Assembly (NCBI RefSeq): GCF_003253545.1
Contig: NZ_QKYV01000003.1
Location: 124,001-188,000 of the forward strand
From: Mesonia algae
GTDB lineage: Bacteria; Bacteroidota; Bacteroidia; Flavobacteriales; Flavobacteriaceae
DNA length: 64,000 nt
Direction of reading: 5' to 3'
The translations under genes and the position numbers were made by a program. The notes under the pieces were generated by a model. That model was not told the origin of the DNA. It made no database searches and worked only from the letters and a program-made list of their open reading frames with translations. Of this stretch, positions 53,965 to 61,629 are shown in pieces. Each line of letters starts with the position of its first letter. Position 1 is the first letter of the stretch.

Positions 53965-54067
53965 AGATATTTTTAAAGAAAATTAACTATTTTGCTGCAA
54001 AGTCTATCTTAAGATCTTGTTATAATCTTAAACAGATTACTATCTTATCTAACCATATATACAAATC

Positions 54068-54649
54068 ATGAGCAACTATTGGGAAAACCGTTACCAAAAC
54101 CTACAAACGGGTTGGGATATAGGAGAAATATCGAGTCCGCTTAAAGCATACATTGATCAATTAGAAGATAAATCTATTAAAATTTTAATTCCCGGTGCAG
54201 GTAATGCTTACGAAGCAGAGTACCTTTTTCTTAACGGATTTAAAAACGTATTTGTAGCAGATATTGCAGCAACTCCTTTACAGAATATTAAAAAGAGGCT
54301 TCCTAGTTTTCCTGAAAAACAACTATTACATATTGATTTTTTTGAACTCGAAATGCAATTTGATCTTATCTTAGAGCAAACCTTTTTTTGTGCATTACCC
54401 AAATCTTTCCGTAAAGCTTACGCTGAAAAAATGCAAAAACTACTTAAAAAAGAAGGCAAGCTTGTAGGATTACTTTTTGATGATGAACTTCCCAACGGAA
54501 ATCCGCCTTATGGAGGAAGTAAAAAAGAATACCTTACTTATTTTGAACCTTTATTTGATATCCATACATTTAAAACAGCTTATAATTCAATTCCGCAAAG
54601 GCAAGATCGAGAATTATTTATGATTTTGCAGCCTAAAATTAAGTCATAG
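54068..54649 (+). CDS. SAM-dependent methyltransferase, thiopurine S-methyltransferase-like
   Basis: 193 residues. The TPMT signatures are YWENRYQNLQTGWDIGEISSPL at the start and ILIPGAGNAYEAEYL as the SAM motif I. EQTFFCALP is the conserved motif following the Rossmann core. The natural substrate of bacterial members is uncertain (thiols, selenite and tellurite have been reported for some). It converges with a pirin gene, overlapping it by 11 bases. Confidence 0.9.
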   Translation: MSNYWENRYQNLQTGWDIGEISSPLKAYIDQLEDKSIKILIPGAGNAYEAEYLFLNGFKNVFVADIAATPLQNIKKRLPSFPEKQLLHIDFFELEMQFDLILEQTFFCALPKSFRKAYAEKMQKLLKKEGKLVGLLFDDELPNGNPPYGGSKKEYLTYFEPLFDIHTFKTAYNSIPQRQDRELFMILQPKIKS

Positions 54650-55349
54650 GAATTTCCATAAGAAGAACTTTTGTATGAGCTTTGGCTTTTACTTCGACAC
54701 TATCCGTATCCCAGATTCCTAGGGCATCTCTACGCGTTAATTCTTCAGTCTCTACTTTTAAATTTCCTTCTAGAACGAAAATGTACACTCCATTCTTAGA
54801 GTCTTTTAAATTGTAAGTTAAAGATGTGGGCTGCGTAAAATCTCCCATAGAAAAATAAGCTTGTTGGTGTATCCAAACACCTTGATCTTCTTTATGCGGA
54901 GATAATACTTGATACCATTCATTTTCTTTTTTTAAATCTAAAGTGGAGATTTGGTCATACCTCGGCTCTACATTCTCTTGGTTTGGAATGACCCAAATTT
55001 GCAAAAATTTTACCGCTTGATCTTTATTTTTATTGTATTCACTATGCCTTACGCCAGTGCCAGCACTCATTATTTGTATATCACCTTCTTTGATCACCGT
55101 AGTATTTCCCATACTATCTTGATGTTCTAAATCTCCCGAAAGTGGAATAGAAATAATCTCCATATTTTTATGCGGATGTTTACCAAAACCTTTTCCGCCG
55201 CTTACCTCATCGTCGTTTAATACGCGTAGCATTCCAAAATTCATGCGGTCTTGGTTAAAATAATTAGCAAAACTAAAACTATGGTGACTCTTTAGCCAAC
55301 CGTGATTAGCTTCTCCTCTGGTATCTGCGGTATGTTTTATCGTTTTCAT
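54639..55349 (-). CDS. pirin family protein, YhhW type
   Basis: 236 residues with the bicupin fold. The N-terminal cupin has the metal-binding set HPHKNMEII with the upstream NHGWLKSHHSFSFANY; the second cupin is degenerate. E. coli YhhW has quercetinase activity in vitro; the physiological role is unknown. It follows a second pirin gene by 14 bases in the same direction, with a Crp-type regulator just upstream of the pair. Confidence 0.92.
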   Translation of the reverse strand: MKTIKHTADTRGEANHGWLKSHHSFSFANYFNQDRMNFGMLRVLNDDEVSGGKGFGKHPHKNMEIISIPLSGDLEHQDSMGNTTVIKEGDIQIMSAGTGVRHSEYNKNKDQAVKFLQIWVIPNQENVEPRYDQISTLDLKKENEWYQVLSPHKEDQGVWIHQQAYFSMGDFTQPTSLTYNLKDSKNGVYIFVLEGNLKVETEELTRRDALGIWDTDSVEVKAKAHTKVLLMEIPMT

Positions 55350-55363
55350 CTAATTTTATTTTA

Positions 55364-56242
55364 TTATTCATTTAGGGTTCCAAATTTCCCATCGCTAAAC
55401 TCTTGGATGGCTTGTGTAATTTCTTGAGAAGTATTCATCACAAACGGACCTTGTGCTACGATAGGTTCATTTATTGGTTCTCCGCTTAATACTAATACAA
55501 CAGCTTCACCTATGGCGGTTATAACAAAATCTTCTCCGCTGTTTTCAAAAAGCACGAAATGATCTGTAGCTACTTCTTCATTATTAACTTTTACGTTTCC
55601 TTCTATCACCAACAGTGCAGTATTGTAATTAGCGGGAAAGGAAAATTCCGCGGAAGCGTTTGCATTTAATTTTGCGTTCATAAGATGAAGAGGCGTAAAA
55701 GTACTAGCGGCTCCTAGAGTGTCTTTATATTTTCCTGCAATTACCTCTATCTCTCCTGCATTATCTTTTAGCAGATGTTTGGATAAATCTTTTCTTGCAA
55801 AACCTTGATATTTTGGAGAAGATTTCTTGTCTTTTGCAGGCAAATTAACCCACAACTGTACCATTTGAAAGTCACCTCCTTGCTTAGTAAATTCTTCTTC
55901 GTGATATTCTTTATGTAATATTCCTGAGGCTGCCGTCATCCATTGCACACCACCTTCTTGTATAACGCCTCCACCACCACTGCTATCGTGATGCGCAATT
56001 TTACCATGGTAGGCAATGGTCACAGTTTCAAAACCTTTATGAGGATGCACACCTACTCCGCGTGGAGATTCACTTGGCGGAAAATAAAATTTAGAGTTAT
56101 AATCCATTAGTATAAACGGATTCATTCGCTGCATGTCTAACCGATAAGCACTAGGAATAAAATTATGAACTCTAAATCCGTTTCCTACAAAATGTGGTGG
56201 CCTTGGCGGCACTATAATTTCGATATTTTTTTGATTTTTCAT
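55364..56242 (-). CDS. pirin family protein, long form
   Basis: 292 residues, two cupin domains. The metal site is HPHKGFETV with a later HHDSSG and LHKEYHEEE. This longer type resembles eukaryotic pirin and its bacterial homologues, iron-binding proteins of uncertain role. It is probably transcribed with the following YhhW-type pirin. A partial palindrome (TTCCGCGGAAGCG at 55646) encodes NASAEF. Confidence 0.92.
   Translation of the reverse strand: MKNQKNIEIIVPPRPPHFVGNGFRVHNFIPSAYRLDMQRMNPFILMDYNSKFYFPPSESPRGVGVHPHKGFETVTIAYHGKIAHHDSSGGGGVIQEGGVQWMTAASGILHKEYHEEEFTKQGGDFQMVQLWVNLPAKDKKSSPKYQGFARKDLSKHLLKDNAGEIEVIAGKYKDTLGAASTFTPLHLMNAKLNANASAEFSFPANYNTALLVIEGNVKVNNEEVATDHFVLFENSGEDFVITAIGEAVVLVLSGEPINEPIVAQGPFVMNTSQEITQAIQEFSDGKFGTLNE
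55646..55658. repeat. palindrome core TTCCGCGGAAGCG, copy 4
   Basis: Ten-base palindrome plus the GCG extension shared with the copies at 28607, 36727 and 40959; here within a pirin gene. Confidence 0.7.
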
Positions 56243-56318
56243 AATTAATATTTTTTAATCTTATCAAAATTATGTCATCTATAAGAAGTTTTCATTGATC
56301 TATGGTAAGAAGCGTTTT

Positions 56319-56903
56319 TTAGTTTTTACTCAATTTTTTTCTTACCCTACTTAAACTTTCAGGGGTTATTCCTAAATATGAAGCAATCATCCATTGGGGG
56401 ACTCTTTGCATTACATCTGGATACAATTTTAAAAAATTTAGATATCTTTCTTCTGCATTTTCCCCTAACAACGAGTGTAGTCGTTGGTGTAAATGCCGAA
56501 TATGATTTTGAAGTAGAAGTTCGTTATTACTCGCGAATTTCACATTTACTTCCGCTAAGGTTTTTAAAAAACGTTCATCTAACATAACCACTGTAGTATC
56601 TTCTACCGCGTCTATGTGAAAGCTCGAGGGTTCTCCAAAAAAGACACTACTTCTATCGCTTACCACCCAATTTTCGGGAGCAAACTGTAAGATATGTTCT
56701 TTTCCGTTAACGGAAATAGAATAAAAACGTAACAATCCTTTTTCTACAAAAAATGAATGCTGACAAATACTGCCTGCTGTGAGTAAAAACTCCCCTTTTT
56801 GAAATCTTTGATATTTCACTAAAGCTTGTAATTTTTGCCAATGTTCTTCTTGCAACTCAAACTGTTGAAAAAGGTAATTTTTAAAATTTGACTCTTTTAT
56901 CAT
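56319..56903 (-). CDS. Crp/Fnr-family transcriptional regulator
   Basis: 194 residues: an N-terminal cyclic-nucleotide-binding-like beta-roll (FQKGEFLLTAGSICQHSFFVEKG-type region, residues about 35-60) and a short C-terminal helix-turn-helix (QWMIASYLGITPESLSRVRK). No cysteines for an FNR iron-sulphur cluster are visible. It lies upstream of the two pirin genes in the same orientation, so it may control them or belong to their unit. Divergent from 56968-57399. Confidence 0.9.
   Translation of the reverse strand: MIKESNFKNYLFQQFELQEEHWQKLQALVKYQRFQKGEFLLTAGSICQHSFFVEKGLLRFYSISVNGKEHILQFAPENWVVSDRSSVFFGEPSSFHIDAVEDTTVVMLDERFLKTLAEVNVKFASNNELLLQNHIRHLHQRLHSLLGENAEERYLNFLKLYPDVMQRVPQWMIASYLGITPESLSRVRKKLSKN
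56701..56716. repeat. 16-bp palindrome TTTCCGTTAACGGAAA
   Basis: Same core as 50175-50192, inside the Crp-type regulator gene and read in another frame (SVNGK here, FPLTEK there). Confidence 0.65.
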
Positions 56904-56967
56904 AAATGGAAAGATAGAAAGAATAAATTTGTGTTTATTTTCTAAGTTTAAGATTTAGATAAAAAAT

Positions 56968-57399
56968 ATGAAGTTTAAGAGTAGAAAAGATATACCGTTT
57001 AAGCTATTTACAATTATTAGCATTTCGGCATTGATAGCTTTGGAAACTTATACCTTTTTAACTGATAAATATTCTTTTGGAATAACAGACATTGTAATTC
57101 TATTGATTATCCCCATATTATTATGGATTTATTTTGGAACCTATTACAAACTTACTGCTTCAAATTTGGAGTATACAAGTGGGCCTATGAAAGGATCTAT
57201 CCCAGTTACAAAGATTAAGGAGATTATGGTAGGAAAAACTATGTTGTCTGGTTTAAAACCTGCAACAGCTAAAAAAGGTTTAATTATAAAGTATGATATT
57301 TATAATGAAATCTATATAACACCAAAAGCCAAAGATTTTTTTATAAAGCGAATTTTAGAAATTAATCCCGATATTAAAATTACACCTTATGACTTTTGA
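56968..57399 (+). CDS. PH-domain-like membrane protein
   Basis: 143 residues. Two hydrophobic segments (about 12-29 and 38-57) are followed by a bacterial PH-like domain (YYKLTASNLEYTSGPMKGSI, KIKEIMVGKTM). Such proteins are small, membrane-associated and of unknown role. The end of the gene overlaps the pentapeptide-repeat gene by 11 bases, so the two are probably coupled. Confidence 0.8.
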   Translation: MKFKSRKDIPFKLFTIISISALIALETYTFLTDKYSFGITDIVILLIIPILLWIYFGTYYKLTASNLEYTSGPMKGSIPVTKIKEIMVGKTMLSGLKPATAKKGLIIKYDIYNEIYITPKAKDFFIKRILEINPDIKITPYDF

Positions 57400-57952
57400 A
57401 GATAAAATTTTTACAGATATAAATTTTAATCGACAATCCCTTAATATTGGAGATTATGAATATTGCACTTTTAAAAATTGCGATTTTTCTAATGTAAAAT
57501 TATCGGGTTTTAACTTTTTAGAGTGTGAGTTTATCAATTGCAATTTGAGTTCTGCTAACCTACAAAAAGTCTCTTTTCAGGATATTGCTTTTATCGAATG
57601 TAAAATGCTGGGGCTTCGTTTTGAAAGCTGTGAAACTTTTGGATTTTCAGTAAGGTTTAAGGAATGTAATTTAAGTCATTGCTCTTTTTATGCTGTGAAG
57701 CTCAAAAAAACTGTTTTTGAAGCTTGCGCATTAGAAAGTGTAGATTTTACTGAGAGTAATTTAGAACAAGCTTCTTTTAAGAGTAGTGATTTAAAAGAAA
57801 GCATATTCTTTCGATCTAATCTAGAAAAAACAGATTTTAAAACCGCTAAAAATTACAGTTTTGATCCTGAAAAAAATCAATTAAATGGTGCTCTTTTTTC
57901 TACCCCAGAAGTTTTATCTCTTTTAGATAAATATAAAATTAAGATTGATTAA
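57389..57952 (+). CDS. pentapeptide-repeat protein (Qnr-like fold)
   Basis: 187 residues made of about 30 pentapeptide repeats of the A(D/N)LXX kind (CTFKNCDFSNVKLSGFNF, SVDFTESNLEQASFKSSDL). They form a right-handed quadrilateral beta-helix. The C-terminal tail DPEKNQLNGALFSTPEVLSL resembles that of Qnr and McbG relatives that bind DNA gyrase. Whether this protein protects gyrase cannot be told; many chromosomal members have no known role. Confidence 0.88.
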   Translation: MTFEDKIFTDINFNRQSLNIGDYEYCTFKNCDFSNVKLSGFNFLECEFINCNLSSANLQKVSFQDIAFIECKMLGLRFESCETFGFSVRFKECNLSHCSFYAVKLKKTVFEACALESVDFTESNLEQASFKSSDLKESIFFRSNLEKTDFKTAKNYSFDPEKNQLNGALFSTPEVLSLLDKYKIKID

Positions 57953-57964
57953 AAGTATTTAAGG

Positions 57965-58600
57965 TTATATAGTATCTATTTCTAGTTGAGATATTTCAGC
58001 AGCTAAAGCTCCTTCTAGTTTTAAGATCGCTACAAGATAGTTTTCTTTAAAATATAAATTAAGAACTCTAAGTTGATCAACTTTCCCAAACAATAGAACC
58101 CCAGATTTTACTTCAACAATATTTTTTAGTTTTTCATTCATTTTTAGGAGCAGCTCATCAATTTTTGGAAGTAATAGAATTTTGGACTTTCCAAGAATTT
58201 TTTTTCTAAAAATAGAATTTAGCATAACATTTAAAAGCTGGTTGGTAAACCAAGTTTTATGCTCTCCTTCTGCTTTATAGTCGCTTACAACTAATTCTTG
58301 TTCGTGAGCGTTGTAATTTAGCTTTAGCTGAAAATTGAACTTCACTTTTTTATTACTGAATAAAAGCGTTTTCATTAAAATTTCTTGCTGAATATTTAAA
58401 TCATAGCCATCTGTACCCGGACTTAAAAAAACGGAAAGAATTTCTCCTATTTGTTTAGAGTCATCTTCTTCTTTTTGAATTTTGTAGCCCACCATTTTTT
58501 GCTGAAAAACCTTCTCTAAAGCTTCCAATTTAATCTTTACAGGCATTTGAATATAAATTCCCTCATCCTGATAGTTTTCTTTTTCTGTATATGAATTCAT
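57965..58600 (-). CDS. unrecognised 211-residue protein downstream of the T6SS operon
   Basis: No signal peptide, lipobox or membrane segment. The sequence alternates beta-like strands (IYIQMPVKIKLEAL, FNFQLKLNYN, LNLYFKENYLVAILKLEGAL) with a charged central helix (LPKIDELLLKMNEKLKNIVE). The opening reminds me weakly of DUF4403/BPI-like lipid-binding folds, but I do not trust that. It lies on the same strand as the T6SS genes, but a strong terminator (58763-58806) separates it from tssO. Membership of the system is possible from position only. Confidence 0.7.
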   Translation of the reverse strand: MNSYTEKENYQDEGIYIQMPVKIKLEALEKVFQQKMVGYKIQKEEDDSKQIGEILSVFLSPGTDGYDLNIQQEILMKTLLFSNKKVKFNFQLKLNYNAHEQELVVSDYKAEGEHKTWFTNQLLNVMLNSIFRKKILGKSKILLLPKIDELLLKMNEKLKNIVEVKSGVLLFGKVDQLRVLNLYFKENYLVAILKLEGALAAEISQLEIDTI

Positions 58601-58762
58601 AAGAATGCTTCTTTTATCTTAAGGTATAGAAAAAGCAGAAAGTTTAATCAAAAAGAATACTAATTGATTCTTAAAAATTTAAATGTTTTTTTGTTTCAAT
58701 GCTAAAGAGTAAAGCACGTTTCTCATTAAGAGTATGGAAAGTAAACTCTATTTGTTAAATAA

Positions 58763-58806
58763 AAAACGGATAAATCATTCTCTGTAAAATATGATTTATC
58801 CGTTTT
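58763..58806 (-). terminator. intrinsic terminator closing the T6SS operon
   Basis: A 16-bp perfect stem (AAAACGGATAAATCAT with its complement) and a 12-base loop, followed on the minus strand by a T run. It lies 22 bases after the tssO stop codon. Confidence 0.92.
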
Positions 58807-58827
58807 AAAACCTTTGATTTTTAATAT

Positions 58828-59337
58828 TTAATTATTTCTTCTCAATGCATCTACAGTTCTCTTTTCTTCTTTTAACTCATCTCTACATTTGGCTAATTCT
58901 TCTCTATATTCTGTTATGCGTTCTTCAACATCTGAATATGAGTTTAGCTCCTCCTTAAGTTTTTGTATCTCAGCAAAAGACCAAATAATGTTATTATACA
59001 TATCATAACGATAGGTAGAATCTTTTACAGGGACTTTTTCTTGTAATTTTACAATTTGAGAACTTAGCATTGAATTTAAAAATGCTCTGTTTTGACCAGG
59101 AATATCCAATGAATCTACCATACCTTTTAGCAGTTGAATATCTTTAGAAAAATCTTCTTGTAATTGCATCTCTTTTTCAATTTCTACAGCTTGTTGTCTT
59201 AACACTTTATTCTCTTTAATTGGCATTACATTAAAATCAAAGAAAAGTGCGACCACTACAATACTTGTAGTCAAAATAAACAATAAGAAAAATTTTAAAA
59301 AACTGTTTCTACGAGCTTTCCTGTTTTTTGCTTTCAT
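58828..59337 (-). CDS. tssO: T6SSiii membrane component TssO
   Basis: 169 residues. A basic N-terminus (KAKNRKARRNS) leads into one membrane segment (about residues 14-31), then a long periplasmic or cytoplasmic coiled coil (about 40-165, ending EELAKCRDELKEEKRTVDALRR). This topology and the position after tssK match TssO, one of the proteins specific to Bacteroidota T6SS. Those systems lack the TssJLM membrane complex, and TssN-R are thought to replace it. Last gene of the operon. Confidence 0.82.
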   Translation of the reverse strand: MKAKNRKARRNSFLKFFLLFILTTSIVVVALFFDFNVMPIKENKVLRQQAVEIEKEMQLQEDFSKDIQLLKGMVDSLDIPGQNRAFLNSMLSSQIVKLQEKVPVKDSTYRYDMYNNIIWSFAEIQKLKEELNSYSDVEERITEYREELAKCRDELKEEKRTVDALRRNN

Positions 59338-59354
59338 AAGATAAGGGGTGTTTT

Positions 59355-60512
59355 TTAATCAAGTAAGAAACTTCTTCTGTTCTTAACTTCATTTTTTGCT
59401 ATGATTTCTTCTTTTACAAATATTTTTGAATCAGATTTTTTTCCAATGTAATCTAGCTCATTTAATTTTTTAAATAGGGATAATATTAATTTTGTAAAGG
59501 CAGATACTTTAGATAAGGCCTTATTAATGTCGGTATGTTGATATTCCAATTCTATCATTTCAACTAAAACATTTTCAAAAGCACCTTGATTTACGTCACA
59601 CCAATCTGAAAGATAGTTTAATAACTCTTCTTTACCTGTGCCTACGTATACATCTATGCTATTTTTTATAACTCGAGATAGCGCCATTAATTTAGTAATC
59701 ATCGCTATTGGAGGATTAAACCGATCTTGCTGTCTAAACTCTGGGAGCTCACCTCCTAAATGTTGTAAAACATTTTCAGAAATATGCTTAACCATCACAG
59801 CTAAATCATTAGTTTGCTTTTTTTGATGTATCTTTTGAATAATTTGTAACGAATATCTTTCCATTGCATTTAAAAAAGCATCGATCTCTATATAAGTATA
59901 TTTAAGATCTTCGTGACTTTGAATAGATGTACAAGGCGGTATAAAGTTTTCCTCCAAAGACACTTTTCCTCCCTCATAACTAACTTTACCAATAGTTATG
60001 TGATTCATCCCAAATTCACTTTGATTAATATCCTCTTCTGGAATAAAATCTAGAGTATATTCAGGAATTACATTTGGATGTCTTGGAGGCTCTTCATTTT
60101 CGTCGGCCTCTCCTATAGGAATTCTATTATAAGGATGAATTGTAAGTACAACATAACATACTGCCTGATCTTCTTCAAAAGTGTGCTTTGCGGTAATTAC
60201 CTTGTTAGCTTTTTCTAATTGTGCACTTTCTGCTTTGGTGATATTTATAAAGTATCCTCCTTGAGTAAGAGCCCTACATTTAAACAATTTTACATGCACG
60301 GTATTTTGACCATCCATAGAAAGTTTCATATCTACCGCATCTTCTGTAGAAGCATCTGGAAGTAGCCCAAAATTTACCGATGAAATATTATTCTGCAAAG
60401 CTTCATGAATCATTTTCACTGTAGCATTATCTTGACCTATAAAATGGGATTTATTAATCTTCATCCCATCAATCCAATTTATTCTATTATATGCTGTTCT
60501 TTCTTTATTCAT
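59355..60512 (-). CDS. tssK: T6SS baseplate subunit TssK
   Basis: 385 residues. The start RINWIDGMKINKSHFIGQDN is the recognisable TssK opening (V-x-W-x-e-G-M-x-L-x-x-x-H-F). A mainly beta N-terminal part is followed by helices from about residue 215. In other T6SS, TssK joins the baseplate to the membrane complex; here the partner would be TssN/O-type proteins. It is slightly shorter than proteobacterial TssK (about 440). Gap of 12 bases to the PKD gene upstream and 17 to tssO. Confidence 0.88.
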   Translation of the reverse strand: MNKERTAYNRINWIDGMKINKSHFIGQDNATVKMIHEALQNNISSVNFGLLPDASTEDAVDMKLSMDGQNTVHVKLFKCRALTQGGYFINITKAESAQLEKANKVITAKHTFEEDQAVCYVVLTIHPYNRIPIGEADENEEPPRHPNVIPEYTLDFIPEEDINQSEFGMNHITIGKVSYEGGKVSLEENFIPPCTSIQSHEDLKYTYIEIDAFLNAMERYSLQIIQKIHQKKQTNDLAVMVKHISENVLQHLGGELPEFRQQDRFNPPIAMITKLMALSRVIKNSIDVYVGTGKEELLNYLSDWCDVNQGAFENVLVEMIELEYQHTDINKALSKVSAFTKLILSLFKKLNELDYIGKKSDSKIFVKEEIIAKNEVKNRRSFLLD

Positions 60513-60524
60513 AGCTTATTATAT

Positions 60525-61526
60525 TTAAAACCAGCCTAAATTTACACTTACGAGTATATTAGTTATACACTTACTTTCCTCGTCTCTTATAATTTTCAGC
60601 TTTTTAACAGTAATATTTTTACCAGAAATTTTTTGACAAAAGACTAATAAATTTTCTTTTTTCTTATTTACAATAATCGGTATGTCCAGACTTCCACACA
60701 TATAAGGTTTAAGAGCCTCGAGTGTAATTTTTTCATCAGATATATCGACAAGTTTTTGAGCAAAGTTAGCTTCTGTGATATGAGGTACTTTCTTTTTCTT
60801 TTCTTCAACAATAGTATCTGTATTTTTAACAATGCTTAATTCTGGTTTATATTTAATATCCTCGTCTAACGGAGCAGATGAGATAATTTTCTCTATACGT
60901 TCTTTTTTTTCTGGTTTAGGTAAAACTTTTATTTTTTGTTTTCCAATATGCTTTAAATCACCATTCACAACTAAGCTAATCGTTTTTAAACCTGATTCTT
61001 TATAAGTATATTCTGCTTTTCTCTCATAAGAGTTAACACTAGCTGTTTCTCCAAAGCGCCATTCCCAAGTATTTGCATCTTTAGTACTATCGATTACCGT
61101 TACTTTATCTCCTACTGTCACTATTTTTGGAGCGGTGAATACGGGTAGTTTTGTTGAGTCTAATACAAAAATCTTCTCTTTAATTTGTATGGTTTTAATG
61201 ATTTCACAACTTCCGTTAACCGTTAATCTAACATCATATTTTCCAGGCTTTGAAAAAGTATGATAGGGATTACGTTCTGTTTGCACAGCGGTACTATCAC
61301 CAAACTGCCACTCCCAAGACTCAGCTCCCACAGTATAATCTGTGAACCTTATAAATGACTCGGCTCTATAGTCTTTAGATTCACTTTTAAACTGAACCAA
61401 AGTACACTCTTCTTGTGAATAAAATTTATAGATAAAGAGTGAACTAAAAACAAGTATAGTAATACCAAACAACAATAACACTGTTTTATCTAAGTGGTAA
61501 TTATATGTATTTTTCTTTTCTTCCAT
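60525..61526 (-). CDS. PKD-domain membrane protein of the T6SSiii locus (TssP candidate)
   Basis: 333 residues. One membrane segment at about 13-30 is followed by two PKD domains (about 40-115, with SWEWQFGDSTAVQTERNPYH; about 125-200, with TWEWRFGE). A Lys/Glu-rich linker leads to a C-terminal domain (about 245-333) that I do not recognise. The PKD part is expected in the periplasm. Its place between tssF and tssK marks it as a T6SSiii structural component; TssP is my best guess. PKD folds could bind peptidoglycan or another surface protein; that is inference. Confidence 0.75.
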   Translation of the reverse strand: MEEKKNTYNYHLDKTVLLLFGITILVFSSLFIYKFYSQEECTLVQFKSESKDYRAESFIRFTDYTVGAESWEWQFGDSTAVQTERNPYHTFSKPGKYDVRLTVNGSCEIIKTIQIKEKIFVLDSTKLPVFTAPKIVTVGDKVTVIDSTKDANTWEWRFGETASVNSYERKAEYTYKESGLKTISLVVNGDLKHIGKQKIKVLPKPEKKERIEKIISSAPLDEDIKYKPELSIVKNTDTIVEEKKKKVPHITEANFAQKLVDISDEKITLEALKPYMCGSLDIPIIVNKKKENLLVFCQKISGKNITVKKLKIIRDEESKCITNILVSVNLGWF

Positions 61527-61629
61527 AGTATATATAAAAAACAGTTATTCTATTTTTCATTTTTATTACTTATAAAAATACAAAGTTGAAATCTTTATAT
61601 TTTTATATCTTAATCAAAATATTAAAAAA

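Noticed and set aside
57389-57952. Calling the pentapeptide-repeat gene a quinolone-resistance determinant
   Set aside because: The fold is shared by many proteins without that activity; no specific loop residues could be verified.
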